From Palsa-504 sp963839095 (GTDB lineage: Bacteria; Actinomycetota; Actinomycetes; Streptosporangiales; Streptosporangiaceae), in the NCBI GenBank assembly GCA_963839095.1, contig CAWIUF010000074.1:215071-279070 (forward strand): a stretch of DNA of 64,000 nt, written 5' to 3'. The translations under genes and the position numbers were made by a program. The notes under the pieces were generated by a model, which had not been told where the DNA came from, did no database searches, and worked only from the letters and a program-made list of their open reading frames with translations. Numbering within the stretch: position 1 is the first letter of the stretch; each line of letters begins with the position of its first letter. Of the stretch, positions 1-9,436 are shown in pieces.

Positions 1-1004
1 ACCATCCGCACCGCGACCATCCAGCGGTCATCGGACTCGGCGAACGCGGAGATCTTCTTGCTCGCGGTCTTGTCGTCGGACAGCACGACGACCGGGCGCT
101 TGCCGGTCAGGCCGCGCAGCAGCGCGGCGTAGGCGCGGGCGTCCTCGTGGTCGCCCGCGATGACCAGGCCGCCCGCGTCCGGCATGCCGCGGCGCACCTC
201 GGTCAGCCGCTTGTCGGCGGCCTCGAGGACCCGGCTGACCCACTCCCCCGCCGGGTCCAGGGCGGTCCGCCAGGCCTGCGCGATCTGGTCCTTGGTCATC
301 GGCGTGCCGAGGGTGGCGGTGATCTCGTCCCCGGCCCGGGTCCGCCAGTGCATCTCGCCGGAGTAGGCCAGGAAGATGACCGGCCGGACCACGCCGTTCT
401 CCAGCGCCGGCCCGTAGCCGTAGACGTAGTCCGAGGCGCTGCGCTTGCCGCCGCCCGGCTCGTCGGTGTAGGTGACGAACGGGATCGGGTTCGCGTCGCT
501 GCGGAACGGCGTGCCGGTCAGCGCCAGCCGGCGCCGGGCCGGGTCGAACGCCTCCTTGACCGCGTCGCCCCAGGACATCGCGTCGCCCGCGTGGTGGATC
601 TCGTCGAAGATGATCAGCGTGCGCCGGTTCTCCGTGCGCTGCCGGTGCAGCGCCGGGTGCGCCGCGACCTGGGCGTAGGTGACGGCGACGCCGGCGAAGT
701 CGGCCCCGGCCACGCCCTGGCCGTTCCGGTACGCCGGGTCGATCGCGATGCCGAACCGCGCGGCCGCGGCCGCCCACTGGTACTTGAGGTGGTCGGTGGG
801 CGTGACGATCGTCAGCGACGCGATCTCGCGCCGGGCCAGCAGCTCGGCCGCCACCGTGAGCGCGTAGGTGGTCTTGCCCGCGCCCGGCGTGGCGACCAGC
901 AGGAAGTCACGCCGGGGAGTGCGGAAATACTCGTGGTAGGCATCCTTCTGCCACCCGCGCAGACCAGGAAGAAGATCATCCCGAACGGGCGGGGCGGGGG
1001 GCAT
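1..1004 (-). CDS. DEAD/DEAH-box superfamily II helicase (partial, C-terminus outside window)
   Basis: ATP-dependent nucleic-acid helicase or translocase. 334 residues are visible and the frame stays open to the window edge, so the C-terminal lobe is only partly present. The ATG at 1004 was chosen because conserved sequence begins soon after it. Motif I reads ATPGAGKTT (about residues 38-46), motif II is DEIHH (134-138) and motif III is LTGTPFR (162-168), the usual SF2 order. The DEIHH box resembles the restriction-helicase (ResIII-like) branch rather than DEAD RNA helicases. It follows YqgE and DUF3039 genes on the same strand after a 167-bp gap, so it may have its own promoter. Substrate (DNA or RNA) cannot be told from sequence. 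Family call is firm, role unknown. Confidence 0.9.
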   Translation of the reverse strand, partial: MPPAPPVRDDLLPGLRGWQKDAYHEYFRTPRRDFLLVATPGAGKTTYALTVAAELLARREIASLTIVTPTDHLKYQWAAAAARFGIAIDPAYRNGQGVAGADFAGVAVTYAQVAAHPALHRQRTENRRTLIIFDEIHHAGDAMSWGDAVKEAFDPARRRLALTGTPFRSDANPIPFVTYTDEPGGGKRSASDYVYGYGPALENGVVRPVIFLAYSGEMHWRTRAGDEITATLGTPMTKDQIAQAWRTALDPAGEWVSRVLEAADKRLTEVRRGMPDAGGLVIAGDHEDARAYAALLRGLTGKRPVVVLSDDKTASKKISAFAESDDRWMVAVRM

Positions 1005-1171
1005 CGCAGCCGGCGGCGAGCCGACCGGGGCGTGGCGCTCGGTGTGGCGCGGGCTGAGAACTGCGTCAGATCGAGGGGTCACGAGGCCAAAATGTTACCG
1101 CCGCCGAGCCCTCCCCGCCGGGAGACCCGCCGGTAGCTCTGTTGTCCGGCGCCTCCGGCTTGGCGGCCGGG

Positions 1172-1441
1172 TCACTCCTCGCCGTCGCCGCCCTTGGGGA
1201 TGCCCTCGTAGATTTCCTTGCAGGTCGGGCAGACCGGGTATTTCTTCGGGTCCCGGCTGGGCACCCACACCTTGCCGCACAGCGCGACCAGCGGCGTGCC
1301 CATCACCGAGCTCTCGACGATCTTGTTCTTCTGCACGTAGTGCGCGAAGCGCTCGTGATCGCCGTCGCCGTGCGACAGGTCGGGCCGGACGTCCTCGTGG
1401 ACGCGCGTCTCCTGCTCGGGAAGAACCTCTGTATTGCTCAC
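1172..1441 (-). CDS. DUF3039 family protein
   Basis: Small 89-residue actinobacterial protein of unknown function starting at a GTG (1441). The core VESSVMGTPLVALCGKVW followed by YPVCPTCKEIYEG is typical of DUF3039. The three cysteines (one in LCGK, two in CPTC) could bind a metal, although this is inference. The gene starts only 10 bp after the stop of yqgE, so the two are probably co-transcribed. An acidic C-terminus (GGDGEE) ends the protein. No catalytic residues are recognisable. Family recognition is good, function unknown. Confidence 0.88.
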   Translation of the reverse strand: MSNTEVLPEQETRVHEDVRPDLSHGDGDHERFAHYVQKNKIVESSVMGTPLVALCGKVWVPSRDPKKYPVCPTCKEIYEGIPKGGDGEE

Positions 1442-1451
1442 GTGCCGGAGT

Positions 1452-2036
1452 TTAGTTCAGGCCCGGGTCATCGGGGTAGGTGGCGACGTAGGCGAGCTCG
1501 CCGCCCTGGCGGCGCAGCACGGCGGGCCACAGCCGCTCGGGGTCCGGGCAGAACGCGTCGGACGGCTCGGCGGGCACCACGTACCAGGCGCCCTCCTCGA
1601 TCTCCGCCTCGAGCTGGCCCGAACTCCAGCCGGCGTAGCCGGCGTAGACCCGCAGCGAGACGATGGCCGCCGCGAGCAGGCCCGGCGGGGCGTCCAGGTC
1701 GACCAGGCCGAGCCGGGCCATGGCGGGCGCGCCCTCCAGCGGGTGCCAGCCCACCGGCTCGTCGGTGCCCGGCACGTGGGCGAGGGCCAGGGCGCTGTTC
1801 GGCGAGACCGGGCCGCCGGTGAACACCACGGACGGATCGGTGGCCAGCTCGGTCCACGGCTCCAGCACCTGGCCGACCGGGATCTTGGTCGGCCGGTTCA
1901 GCACGACGCCGAGGCTGCCCTGCTCGTCCTCGTGCTCGACGAGCAGGACCACGGCCCGCTTGAAGTTGGGGTCGCCGAGCATCGGGGTGGCGACGAGCAG
2001 ACGGCCCGCCCGGGCTTCCGATGCCATATCGTTCAT
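1452..2036 (-). CDS. YqgE/AlgH family protein
   Basis: 194-residue cytoplasmic protein of the YqgE/AlgH (DUF179) family, whose biochemical role is still unclear. Diagnostic blocks are LLVATPMLGDPNFKRAVVLL near the N-terminus, LGVVLNRPT, VFTGGPVSPNSAL and YAGYAGWSSGQLEAEI. Length is as expected. Two ATGs (2036 and 2027) could start it, and neither has a strong ribosome-binding site. It lies just downstream of malic enzyme (10 bp) and just upstream of DUF3039, which looks like a three-gene operon. Nothing unusual is seen in the sequence. Confidence 0.92.
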   Translation of the reverse strand: MNDMASEARAGRLLVATPMLGDPNFKRAVVLLVEHEDEQGSLGVVLNRPTKIPVGQVLEPWTELATDPSVVFTGGPVSPNSALALAHVPGTDEPVGWHPLEGAPAMARLGLVDLDAPPGLLAAAIVSLRVYAGYAGWSSGQLEAEIEEGAWYVVPAEPSDAFCPDPERLWPAVLRRQGGELAYVATYPDDPGLN

Positions 2037-2045
2037 ATTTTTACA

Positions 2046-3449
<1,404 letters not shown>

Positions 3450-3508
3450 GTTGTTCCCGCCTTTCCGCCGGCCTCCAGGGTACGGCGCGCACCGCGTAGG
3501 CTGAGGAG

Positions 3509-4051
3509 GTGAGCACGGAATCGGTTGCCACGGCGAGTCGTGACGAGACCGGCGCGCCCGATCCGGCGTCCGGTGCGGTGTCCCAGGACGAAGGCCCCGA
3601 GGATCAGGGGCCCGCCGTCGATGTCACCCGGCTGCGGGTCGCGCTGGCCCGGCTGGCCCGGCGGATGCGCAAGCACGAGCTGGCCGGCCTGACGCCCACC
3701 CAGCTCGCGGCGCTGGCCACCGTGGAGCGCTCCGGGCCGATGCGCCTGGGCGACCTGGCCGCGGCCGAGGGCATCGCGCCGTCCACCCTCACCCGGCTGG
3801 TGACGGCGCTGGAAGACAGCGGCCTGGTGCGCCGGTTCGCCGACCCGAGCGACGCCCGGGCCAGCACCCTGGCCATCACCCCGCGCGGCCACGACACGCT
3901 GGAGCGGCTGCGCACCGAGACCACCATCGTGCTGACCCAGAGCCTGTCGCTGCTCACCCCGGCCCAGCGCTCCACCCTGGCCGAGGCCCTGCCCGTCCTC
4001 GAGCAGCTAGCCGAGCCGCCGGGCACCGACCAGCCCGCCGGCCGCGGCTGA
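3509..4051 (+). CDS. MarR family transcriptional regulator
   Basis: 180-residue winged-helix DNA-binding protein starting at GTG 3509. A disordered acidic N-terminus (about 1-38) precedes the MarR fold. The recognition region is MRLGDLAAAEGIAPSTLTRL and the wing contains DPSDARASTLAITPRG, the family's DxRxxxxxLT-like signature. It is divergently transcribed from the malic enzyme gene across 59 bp, which makes self-regulation and malic-enzyme control plausible. No clear palindrome was found in that gap. Ligand unknown. Confidence 0.9.
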   Translation: MSTESVATASRDETGAPDPASGAVSQDEGPEDQGPAVDVTRLRVALARLARRMRKHELAGLTPTQLAALATVERSGPMRLGDLAAAEGIAPSTLTRLVTALEDSGLVRRFADPSDARASTLAITPRGHDTLERLRTETTIVLTQSLSLLTPAQRSTLAEALPVLEQLAEPPGTDQPAGRG

Positions 4052-4269
4052 CGCCCCCTGACGGCTCGTTCGCGCCGCCCGCGTCTGTCCCGCCTCAGAA
4101 CCGCCAGGGCCCCACGGGTCACACTGGTCCGCGTGGGTCCCGAGCCGCCGTGACCTGACGATGGCGGCCACCAAGACGCGACGCTTAATTAGTCTATTTC
4201 GCTGCACTGGCGGCAGTTTCTCGCTATTATGTTCTATAGATAAGATTCTCCCGAACGAGGGAGGTGATC

Positions 4270-6117
4270 ATGCCTCAAGAACCGGCTAACGCGGATCCCG
4301 CCCCAGAGCCCGGTGACCCCGCTCCCGCTCCTGACTGGATGACGGCGGAGGAGTGGGAGGCGTTGTGCGATGCCACCGTGCCCGATGACGAACTGCCCGG
4401 TTACGGGGAGGACGAGGAGCCGGACTGAGCGCGGGAGCGTGTGATCGGGGTGGCGGGGTTTGCGTCCGGGGGCCTGCTGGATGGGCTGCCGGGGGGCATG
4501 ACGCTGGCGTTCTTCGCGGAGGGCGCGGCCGGGGATGACGACCGGTACGCGGGTGCCTCGGACAACGAACTCGACGGGGCTGATCGCCGCGTGGGACCGG
4601 ATCGAGGCGTACGCCGCGCGCGGAAGCATGCGGCGGTGGCGGAGTTCATCCGGCGGCGCCCGGAACCGGACTGCGAGACCGGTGAGCGGTCGGGGATGCC
4701 TCAGGTGTGGGATGAGTTCGCGGTTGATGAGCTGCGGGTGGTGCTAGCGGAGAACCGGGGCGGCGGCGGAGGACCTGATGAGCCGGGCGCATGGACCTGG
4801 CGGCCCGGCTGCCGGGCACGATGGCAGCTGTTCCGGGCCGGGACGCTGCGCCAGGCCAGGATGACAGATCATCGTGGATGTCACCGTCGGCCTGGACGCG
4901 GCCGAGGCCCTGGCGGTGGAGGAACTGGTGCTGGGCCGGGCGGGGCGGCTGACGCCGGGCGGGCTGCGCGCCGCGGTCGCCCAGGCCGTCATGAAGGTGG
5001 CTCCCGAGAAGGCCCGCAAGCGGCGGGAGGACGCCGCTGAAGGATGCCCGGGTGCAGCGGTGGGCCGAGGATTCGGGGAACGCGGCGCTGATGGGGCGGG
5101 AACTGCCGCCGGCTGAGGTGCTGGCGGCGGACCAGCGGATTACGGCCTGGGCGCGTGAGCTGCGCGAGGCGGGGCTTGAGGGGTCGATGGATGAGCTGCG
5201 GGCCCGGGCGTACCTGGACCTGCTGCTGGGCACGGACTCCCGGCCGGCGACGGCGGCCGATGGCGGGGCCAGCGCGGACCCTGGCGGGAACGGCGGCGGC
5301 GGTGAGAGGGGTGGTGGCCCAGGAGGCGGTGGCCTGGGAGGCCCGCAACCTCCCCGGCCGGGCGGTTCCGGAGTCGGTACGAGCCCGGCCGGGTTCGCGG
5401 TGCGGGGAACGTTGACGGTGCCGCTGGTGACGCTGGCCGGGCTGGCGGACCGGCCTGGGGAACTGGGCGGGACGGGCCGGTCGATCCCTGGCTAGCCCGG
5501 GACCTGGCGGCTGCGGCGGCGCGGAACCCTAAGACGACGTGGTGCGTGACGGTGACCGACGAGCAGGGACACGCGGTGGGGCACGGATGCGCCCGGCCCG
5601 AGTCGCAGAGCCGCCGGCCGCGGCCCGGGAAGCGCGGGAAACGGGAGAAACCGGGGACGGCAGGCGGCGTGAGGGACGGACCGGGTTCAGCTTCACTCCA
5701 GAAGGGCGGGACGGTCCGCCGGGCGGGTACGGCAGCTGGCGGCTGCGCACCCCCGGAGACGGCCCGGACCTGATCGTCGAGGTCGACCCGCTGGAGACCG
5801 ATCACTGTGATCACCGGTTCCAGGCACGGGGCCACGATCCCGGGGTCAAGCTGCGGCACCTGGCCCAGGTGCGGCATGCCGCCTGCGTCAGTCCGGTATG
5901 CCGCAGGCCAGCGAGCCAATGCGACTTCGAGCACAACATGCCGTACGAGGCGGGCGGCAGGACCTGCTTGTGTAATGCAGGCCCGAAGTGCAGGCACGAC
6001 CACCGGGTCAAACAGCACCCGCGCTGGAAGGTGGACCAACTGGCCGACGGGAGCTTCCGGTGGACCACTCCCTCCGGGCGGAGCTACACCAACGAACCCA
6101 CTCGCTACCCGATCTGA
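4270..6117 (+). pseudogene. DUF222/13E12-repeat HNH endonuclease-like gene, broken by several frameshifts
   Basis: Remnant or mis-sequenced copy of an actinobacterial DUF222 protein with C-terminal HNH nuclease domain. It opens at ATG 4270 behind a strong ribosome-binding site (GGGAGGTGATC). The first 52 codons (rich in Asp, Glu and Pro, with MTAEEWEALCDA) end at a stop at 4428. Family-like segments then continue in alternating frames: a glycine-rich segment with GLLDGLPGGMTLAFF, LIAAWDRIEAYAARG, KHAAVAEFIRRRPEPDC, VDVTVGLDAAEALAVEELVL, and RWAEDSGNAALMGRELPP. The last part, in one frame to 6117, holds the HNH region with Cys/His pairs (HAACVSPVCRRP, CDFEHNMPYEAGG, CRHDHRVKQHPRW). At least five frame changes are needed. 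These genes are often multicopy and fast decaying, but the window also contains many sequencing-type indels, so real decay is not proven. Confidence 0.8.
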
Positions 6118-6525
6118 GCTTTCCCGGCGGAGATGCCGAGCCAGGTAAGGAACCTGTCGAGGGCGACCAGGCTCGGGGTGGCGGGTCGGGTCGTGTACCG
6201 AGCAGCTCTGATAGGCGGCGGCCTAGTTTGTCGCGTTCTCTGGTGAACGGGTTCGAGGGCGACCGTGAGGTGTTCCGGTCGGTCATACCAGAGCGAGCCC
6301 GGCGACAGGCCGGGGTCATCCGGAACTCGGCGGCGGCTGGCGATCCGGCGTCGGTCGCGCTCCTGCCGATCGCCGGCCTGCCGGAGGCCTCCGCGGCCGG
6401 TGTCGAAGCGCTCCCGCACGACTTCTGGCCGCGCTGACCGCTCACTCAAGATCGTTCGTCAGTTAGCGCCCTATAACGGCCGAAACTGACGAACAATCCG
6501 GAGTGGCGGCGGTGGGGCGGTGGAG
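6118..6525. other. intergenic stretch without a convincing gene
   Basis: 408 bp between the broken HNH gene and the convergent MerR gene. Open frames exist but show no family motif and no ribosome-binding site. The only clear structure is the inverted repeat at 6454-6494. Confidence 0.6.
6454..6494. terminator. inverted repeat, likely bidirectional terminator
   Basis: Perfect 11-bp arms GTTCGTCAGTT (6454-6464) and AACTGACGAAC (6484-6494) around a 19-base loop, sitting between convergent genes. There is no long T run, as is usual in GC-rich actinomycetes. An operator role is possible but the convergent position favours termination. Confidence 0.55.
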
Positions 6526-6855
6526 CTACGGCGGCTGGTCACGGCCGAGCAGGTCGGCTAGGCGGCGGGCTAGGTCGTCGCGTTCCCTGGTGACGGCGGC
6601 GAGCTGGCCTTCGAGCTCGATGATGCGGCGGATGGCTTGCAGGGTGATGCCCTCGTCGGCCATCGAGACGACCTGCTGGATGATGCGGATCTCGTAGCGG
6701 GTGTAGCGGCGCTGGCCGCCGGGGGTGCGCTGCGGCGAGACGACTCGCAGGTCGTCCACGCGGCGCAGGAAGGCCTGCTTGATGGCGAGCATCTCGGCGA
6801 CCTGCCCCACCGTGAACAGCGGGGTGTTCTCGTCGTCGAACGGCGACGGTGCCAT
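6526..6855 (-). CDS. MerR family regulator, HspR-like
   Basis: 109-residue MerR-fold repressor or activator. The start at ATG 6855 is preferred over an upstream in-frame ATG (6903) because it has a good ribosome-binding site (GGAAAGGGGG) and matches HspR-type length. TPLFTVGQVAEMLAIKQAFL and the helix-turn-helix, then QRTPGGQRRYTRYEIRII (the MerR signature), then a leucine-rich dimerisation helix (IIELEGQLAAVTRERDDLA) are visible. It lies directly downstream of the Hsp20 gene on the same strand, so it probably controls that small heat-shock protein, as HspR does for chaperone genes in streptomycetes. A palindrome at 7504-7515 upstream of hsp20 is a candidate site. No effector cysteines are present, which argues against a metal sensor. 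Confidence 0.88.
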   Translation of the reverse strand: MAPSPFDDENTPLFTVGQVAEMLAIKQAFLRRVDDLRVVSPQRTPGGQRRYTRYEIRIIQQVVSMADEGITLQAIRRIIELEGQLAAVTRERDDLARRLADLLGRDQPP

Positions 6856-6963
6856 GGCAAGCCCCCTTTCCTGTCCAGATGGTAAACGGCCGGCGGGGCG
6901 CATCCGCGCCCGCCGGCCGTTCGCTCGGTGCTGGCTAGATCGAGGGAGTCCGGCTGACCGAGG

Positions 6964-7422
6964 TCAGGCCGGGATCTCCTGCTTGTCGTCCGCGCTGTCG
7001 GCCGCCTGGGCGATCTCGACCTTGCGGACCTCGATCTTGCGCGGCTGCGCCTGCTCGGTGACCGGCACCTTGACCTCGAGCACGCCGTTGGCGTAGCTGG
7101 CCTCGACGGCCTCGGCGTTCAGGGTCTCCGGCAGCCGCAGGCGGCGGGTGAACGTGCCCATCGTGCGCTCCCGCACGAAGAACTTGTCGTTCTCGGTCCG
7201 CTCCTCCTCGCGCTTGCCGCTGATGGTCAGGACCCCGCGGTCCACGGTGACCTCGAGCTGCTCCGGGTCGATGCCCGGGACGTCGAGCCGCAGCGTGACG
7301 TCGGTCTCGTGGCGCACGACGTCCAGCGGCAGCACGGCCGCCTGACGCGACGCGTACCGGGCCAGCCGGTCGAACTGCCGCTGGAAGTCCCGCCCGAACG
7401 GATCAAAAGTCGTGAAGTACAT
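6964..7422 (-). CDS. Hsp20/alpha-crystallin small heat-shock protein
   Basis: 152-residue holdase chaperone that binds unfolding proteins in the cytoplasm. ATG 7422 is chosen because GGAGGTGA sits just upstream, while the further in-frame start at 7482 lacks one. The N-terminus MYFTTFDPFGRDFQRQFDRL is the flexible arm. The alpha-crystallin domain runs from about VVRHETDVTLRLDVPGIDPE to SYANGVLEVKVPV and contains the ERTMGTFTRRLRLPETLN strand and the A-x-x-x-NGVL signature. The C-terminal tail has a RKIEVRK segment. The MerR gene follows by 108 bp. Heat or stress control through that regulator is inferred from adjacency. Confidence 0.93.
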   Translation of the reverse strand: MYFTTFDPFGRDFQRQFDRLARYASRQAAVLPLDVVRHETDVTLRLDVPGIDPEQLEVTVDRGVLTISGKREEERTENDKFFVRERTMGTFTRRLRLPETLNAEAVEASYANGVLEVKVPVTEQAQPRKIEVRKVEIAQAADSADDKQEIPA

Positions 7423-7503
7423 CCTTGCCTCACCTCCGAAAGAAATGTGTCGGAGGATTCGGCCGGATCCCCGGGATCGCACCCTCCAGTGACAGGAAAC
7501 TTA

Positions 7504-7515
7504 CAACTCGAGTTG
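7504..7515. promoter_or_regulatory. 12-bp palindrome upstream of hsp20, candidate MerR site
   Basis: CAACTCGAGTTG is a perfect palindrome 82 bp upstream of the hsp20 start codon. It contains ACTC and GAGT half-sites like the inverted repeat bound by HspR, but with no 7-base spacer, so the match to a HAIR element is only partial. Confidence 0.4.
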
Positions 7516-7562
7516 CATATTCCCTGCCGCTGAAGAGAGACGTTCCCGTCGGGGAGAACGAC

Positions 7563-8576
7563 TCAGAACAGCAGCGCGACCAGGGCCGAGCGCGTCTTCT
7601 TCACCTGCGGCTCGTTCGGCGGGAGCAGGTCGAACAGGCTGACCAGGTGCTTACGGGCCTGCTCGCGCTCGTCGCCGGAGGTCCGGCGGACCACGCCGAG
7701 CAGCCGGTCGAACGCCTCCTCGATCCGCCCGCCCGCCAGCTCGATGTCGGCCACCTTGATCTGGGCGGCGACGTCGGCGGGGTGCTCGGCCGCGTCGCGC
7801 CGGGCCTGGGCCTGGTCGTAGGAGGTGACCCGGCGGATCAGGTTGACCTGGGCCAGCCCGGTCTTGGCCACCGGGTCGGCGGGGTTAGCCGACAGCTCCT
7901 GCTCGAACGCCTTAGCGGCGCCGTCGAGGTCACCGCGCTCCATGGCCGCGCGGGCCTCGGCAAAGGCGGGCGGCATTCCCGGTGGCGTTCCCTGCCCGGG
8001 CGGGGCGCCAGGGGCACGGGCCCCGTCGGCCGCGGCATCCGCCGCGTCGTCGGTGTCCGCGTCCACCTCGTCAGCGGGCGCGGGCGCGGCCAGCTGCATG
8101 CCCATCTTGTCGGCGACCGCCAGGACCTGGCTGATCCACTGCTTGACCTGGGCTTCGGGCATGGCCCCGAGGAAGCCGTCCACCAGCTGCCCGCCGAGCA
8201 CCGCCACCACCATGGGGATGCTCTGCACCTGCAGCGCCGCGCTCAGCTGGGGGTTGGCGTCCACGTCGACCTTGGCCAGGATCCACTGGCCGGCGGCCTC
8301 GGCGGCCAGCTTCTCGAGCACCGGCGAGAGCTGCTTGCACGGCCCGCACCACTCGGCCCACAGGTCGATGATCACGGGCGTGGTGCGGGAGCGCTCCACG
8401 ACGTCGGTGTTGAAGGTTTCCTCGGTGACGTCGATGACGACGCCACCGCCCGGTCCGGCCGGACCACCGCCCGGACCCGGGGACGGAGACTGAGCCGCCT
8501 GCTGCCTGCGCTGCGCGGCAGCCTGCCGCGCGCCCAGATCGACGGCACCGTAAAGCGAAAAATCTCGCGGCTGCAT
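7563..8576 (-). CDS. thioredoxin-TPR co-chaperone (CnoX/YbbN-like)
   Basis: 337-residue cytoplasmic protein. A Pro/Gly-rich N-terminus (1-45) leads into a thioredoxin fold with the active site WCGPC (76-80) and cis-proline loop SIPMVVAV. A flexible acidic/Pro linker (about 165-205) is followed by tetratricopeptide-like helices, including FAEARAAMERGDLDGAAKAF and the C-terminal block VVRRTSGDEREQARKHL. The E. coli relative has SXXC in place of CXXC, while actinobacterial versions keep both cysteines, as here. It is believed to act as a redox-linked chaperone handing clients to DnaK/GroEL. Its position behind hsp20 and a MerR gene supports a proteostasis role. ATG 8576 is preferred to ATG 8624. 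Confidence 0.88.
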   Translation of the reverse strand: MQPRDFSLYGAVDLGARQAAAQRRQQAAQSPSPGPGGGPAGPGGGVVIDVTEETFNTDVVERSRTTPVIIDLWAEWCGPCKQLSPVLEKLAAEAAGQWILAKVDVDANPQLSAALQVQSIPMVVAVLGGQLVDGFLGAMPEAQVKQWISQVLAVADKMGMQLAAPAPADEVDADTDDAADAAADGARAPGAPPGQGTPPGMPPAFAEARAAMERGDLDGAAKAFEQELSANPADPVAKTGLAQVNLIRRVTSYDQAQARRDAAEHPADVAAQIKVADIELAGGRIEEAFDRLLGVVRRTSGDEREQARKHLVSLFDLLPPNEPQVKKTRSALVALLF

Positions 8577-8755
8577 GATTCCATCCTGCCGTATGGGCGC
8601 CACTCGGCGCTCCAGGCCCGGCACTTGAGCCGGGCCGCGTCGCGGAAGGCCATGAGATTGGACTTCCAGGGTTTGCTAACGCTCTCGAACCCGGATTTCA
8701 TGTCCGGCGGGACCGGGCCACGGGACAGACGGGGCGATGAGGGGCGTCTGGGGCG

Positions 8756-9412
8756 TCAGAGCTCGCGGCCGAGGTAGACGACGTGGGATTCACCGGGCTC
8801 GGCCGGATCGAGGCGGCGCAGGCCCAGGTGGCGGTAGAAGCCGATGGCGCGGGTGTTGGCCGCCAGCACGGTGAGGTGCACGCCGGGGGCGCCGGCCCGC
8901 GCCGCCGCGGCGTAGAACGTCTCCATCAGGGCGCGGCCGTGGCCGGCGCCCTGGAAGGGCGGCAGCAGGTCGATGTGCAGGTGCGCGGGGTAGGCGTCCA
9001 GGCCGGACCACAGCAGCCGCTCCGGCCGGTAGTGCAGGGCGATCATCTCGTCGTCCGGGGTGGCCGCCGTCGCGGGTGGGGCTGGAGTCGCGGGCGGGGC
9101 CGGGGACGGGGCTGGGGTTGCGGACGGGGGCGGGTAGCGGTCGGCTAGGCGGGGGATCCAGCGTTCGCGGTAGGAGCGGACGAACGCGGCCGTGTCCGGG
9201 GTTCCGAGTACGTAGCCGACGGCTCGCTGCCCGTCGTCGAGGACGAAGGCGAAGTCCGGCTCCAGGAAGACGTACGGCCCGGCGAACAGGTCGGGCATCA
9301 GGTCGTCGCTGTGGTACTTGCCCCGGGCGTCGCCGCCGGCGTCGGCGGTCCGGACGCAGACGTCGTAGACAGCGCGCAGATCGGCGTCGCGATAGGGCCG
9401 GATGTGTGCCAT
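8756..9412 (-). CDS. GNAT family N-acetyltransferase
   Basis: 218-residue GCN5-type acetyltransferase of unknown substrate. The N-terminus HIRPYRDADLRAVYDVCVRT and later LLPPFQGAGHGRALMETFY contain the acetyl-CoA pyrophosphate-binding motif (QxxGxG). AIGFYRHLGLRRLD is the typical C-terminal motif B region. An unusual linker of Pro/Ala repeats (about residues 93-118) is inserted between strands. The start codon ATG at 9412 lies inside a 28-bp palindrome shared with the divergent MarR-GNAT gene, so the transcript may be leaderless and controlled by that MarR domain. Confidence 0.87.
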   Translation of the reverse strand: MAHIRPYRDADLRAVYDVCVRTADAGGDARGKYHSDDLMPDLFAGPYVFLEPDFAFVLDDGQRAVGYVLGTPDTAAFVRSYRERWIPRLADRYPPPSATPAPSPAPPATPAPPATAATPDDEMIALHYRPERLLWSGLDAYPAHLHIDLLPPFQGAGHGRALMETFYAAAARAGAPGVHLTVLAANTRAIGFYRHLGLRRLDPAEPGESHVVYLGREL

Positions 9413-9436
9413 TCTCTGACTATAGTCAGAGAATGG
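9409..9436. promoter_or_regulatory. 28-bp perfect palindrome with two facing -10 elements and both start codons
   Basis: Half-site CCATTCTCTGACTA repeats exactly in reverse complement around a centre between 9422 and 9423. TATAGT at 9421-9426 is a good -10 for the rightward gene, and 6 bases separate it from the A of ATG 9433. By symmetry the same hexamer on the minus strand (9424-9419) is 6 bases from the A of ATG 9412. Both genes could be leaderless and a MarR dimer could cover both promoters. Only 20 bp separate the start codons. Confidence 0.75.

Noticed and set aside
4270..6117. Treating the DUF222/HNH gene as a mobile homing endonuclease insertion
   Set aside because: No target-site duplication, intron or intein boundary is seen. 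These genes are usually ordinary multicopy actinobacterial genes.
6118..6525. Small open frames between the HNH remnant and merR
   Set aside because: No ribosome-binding sites, no family-like sequence, and frames on both strands are equally open.
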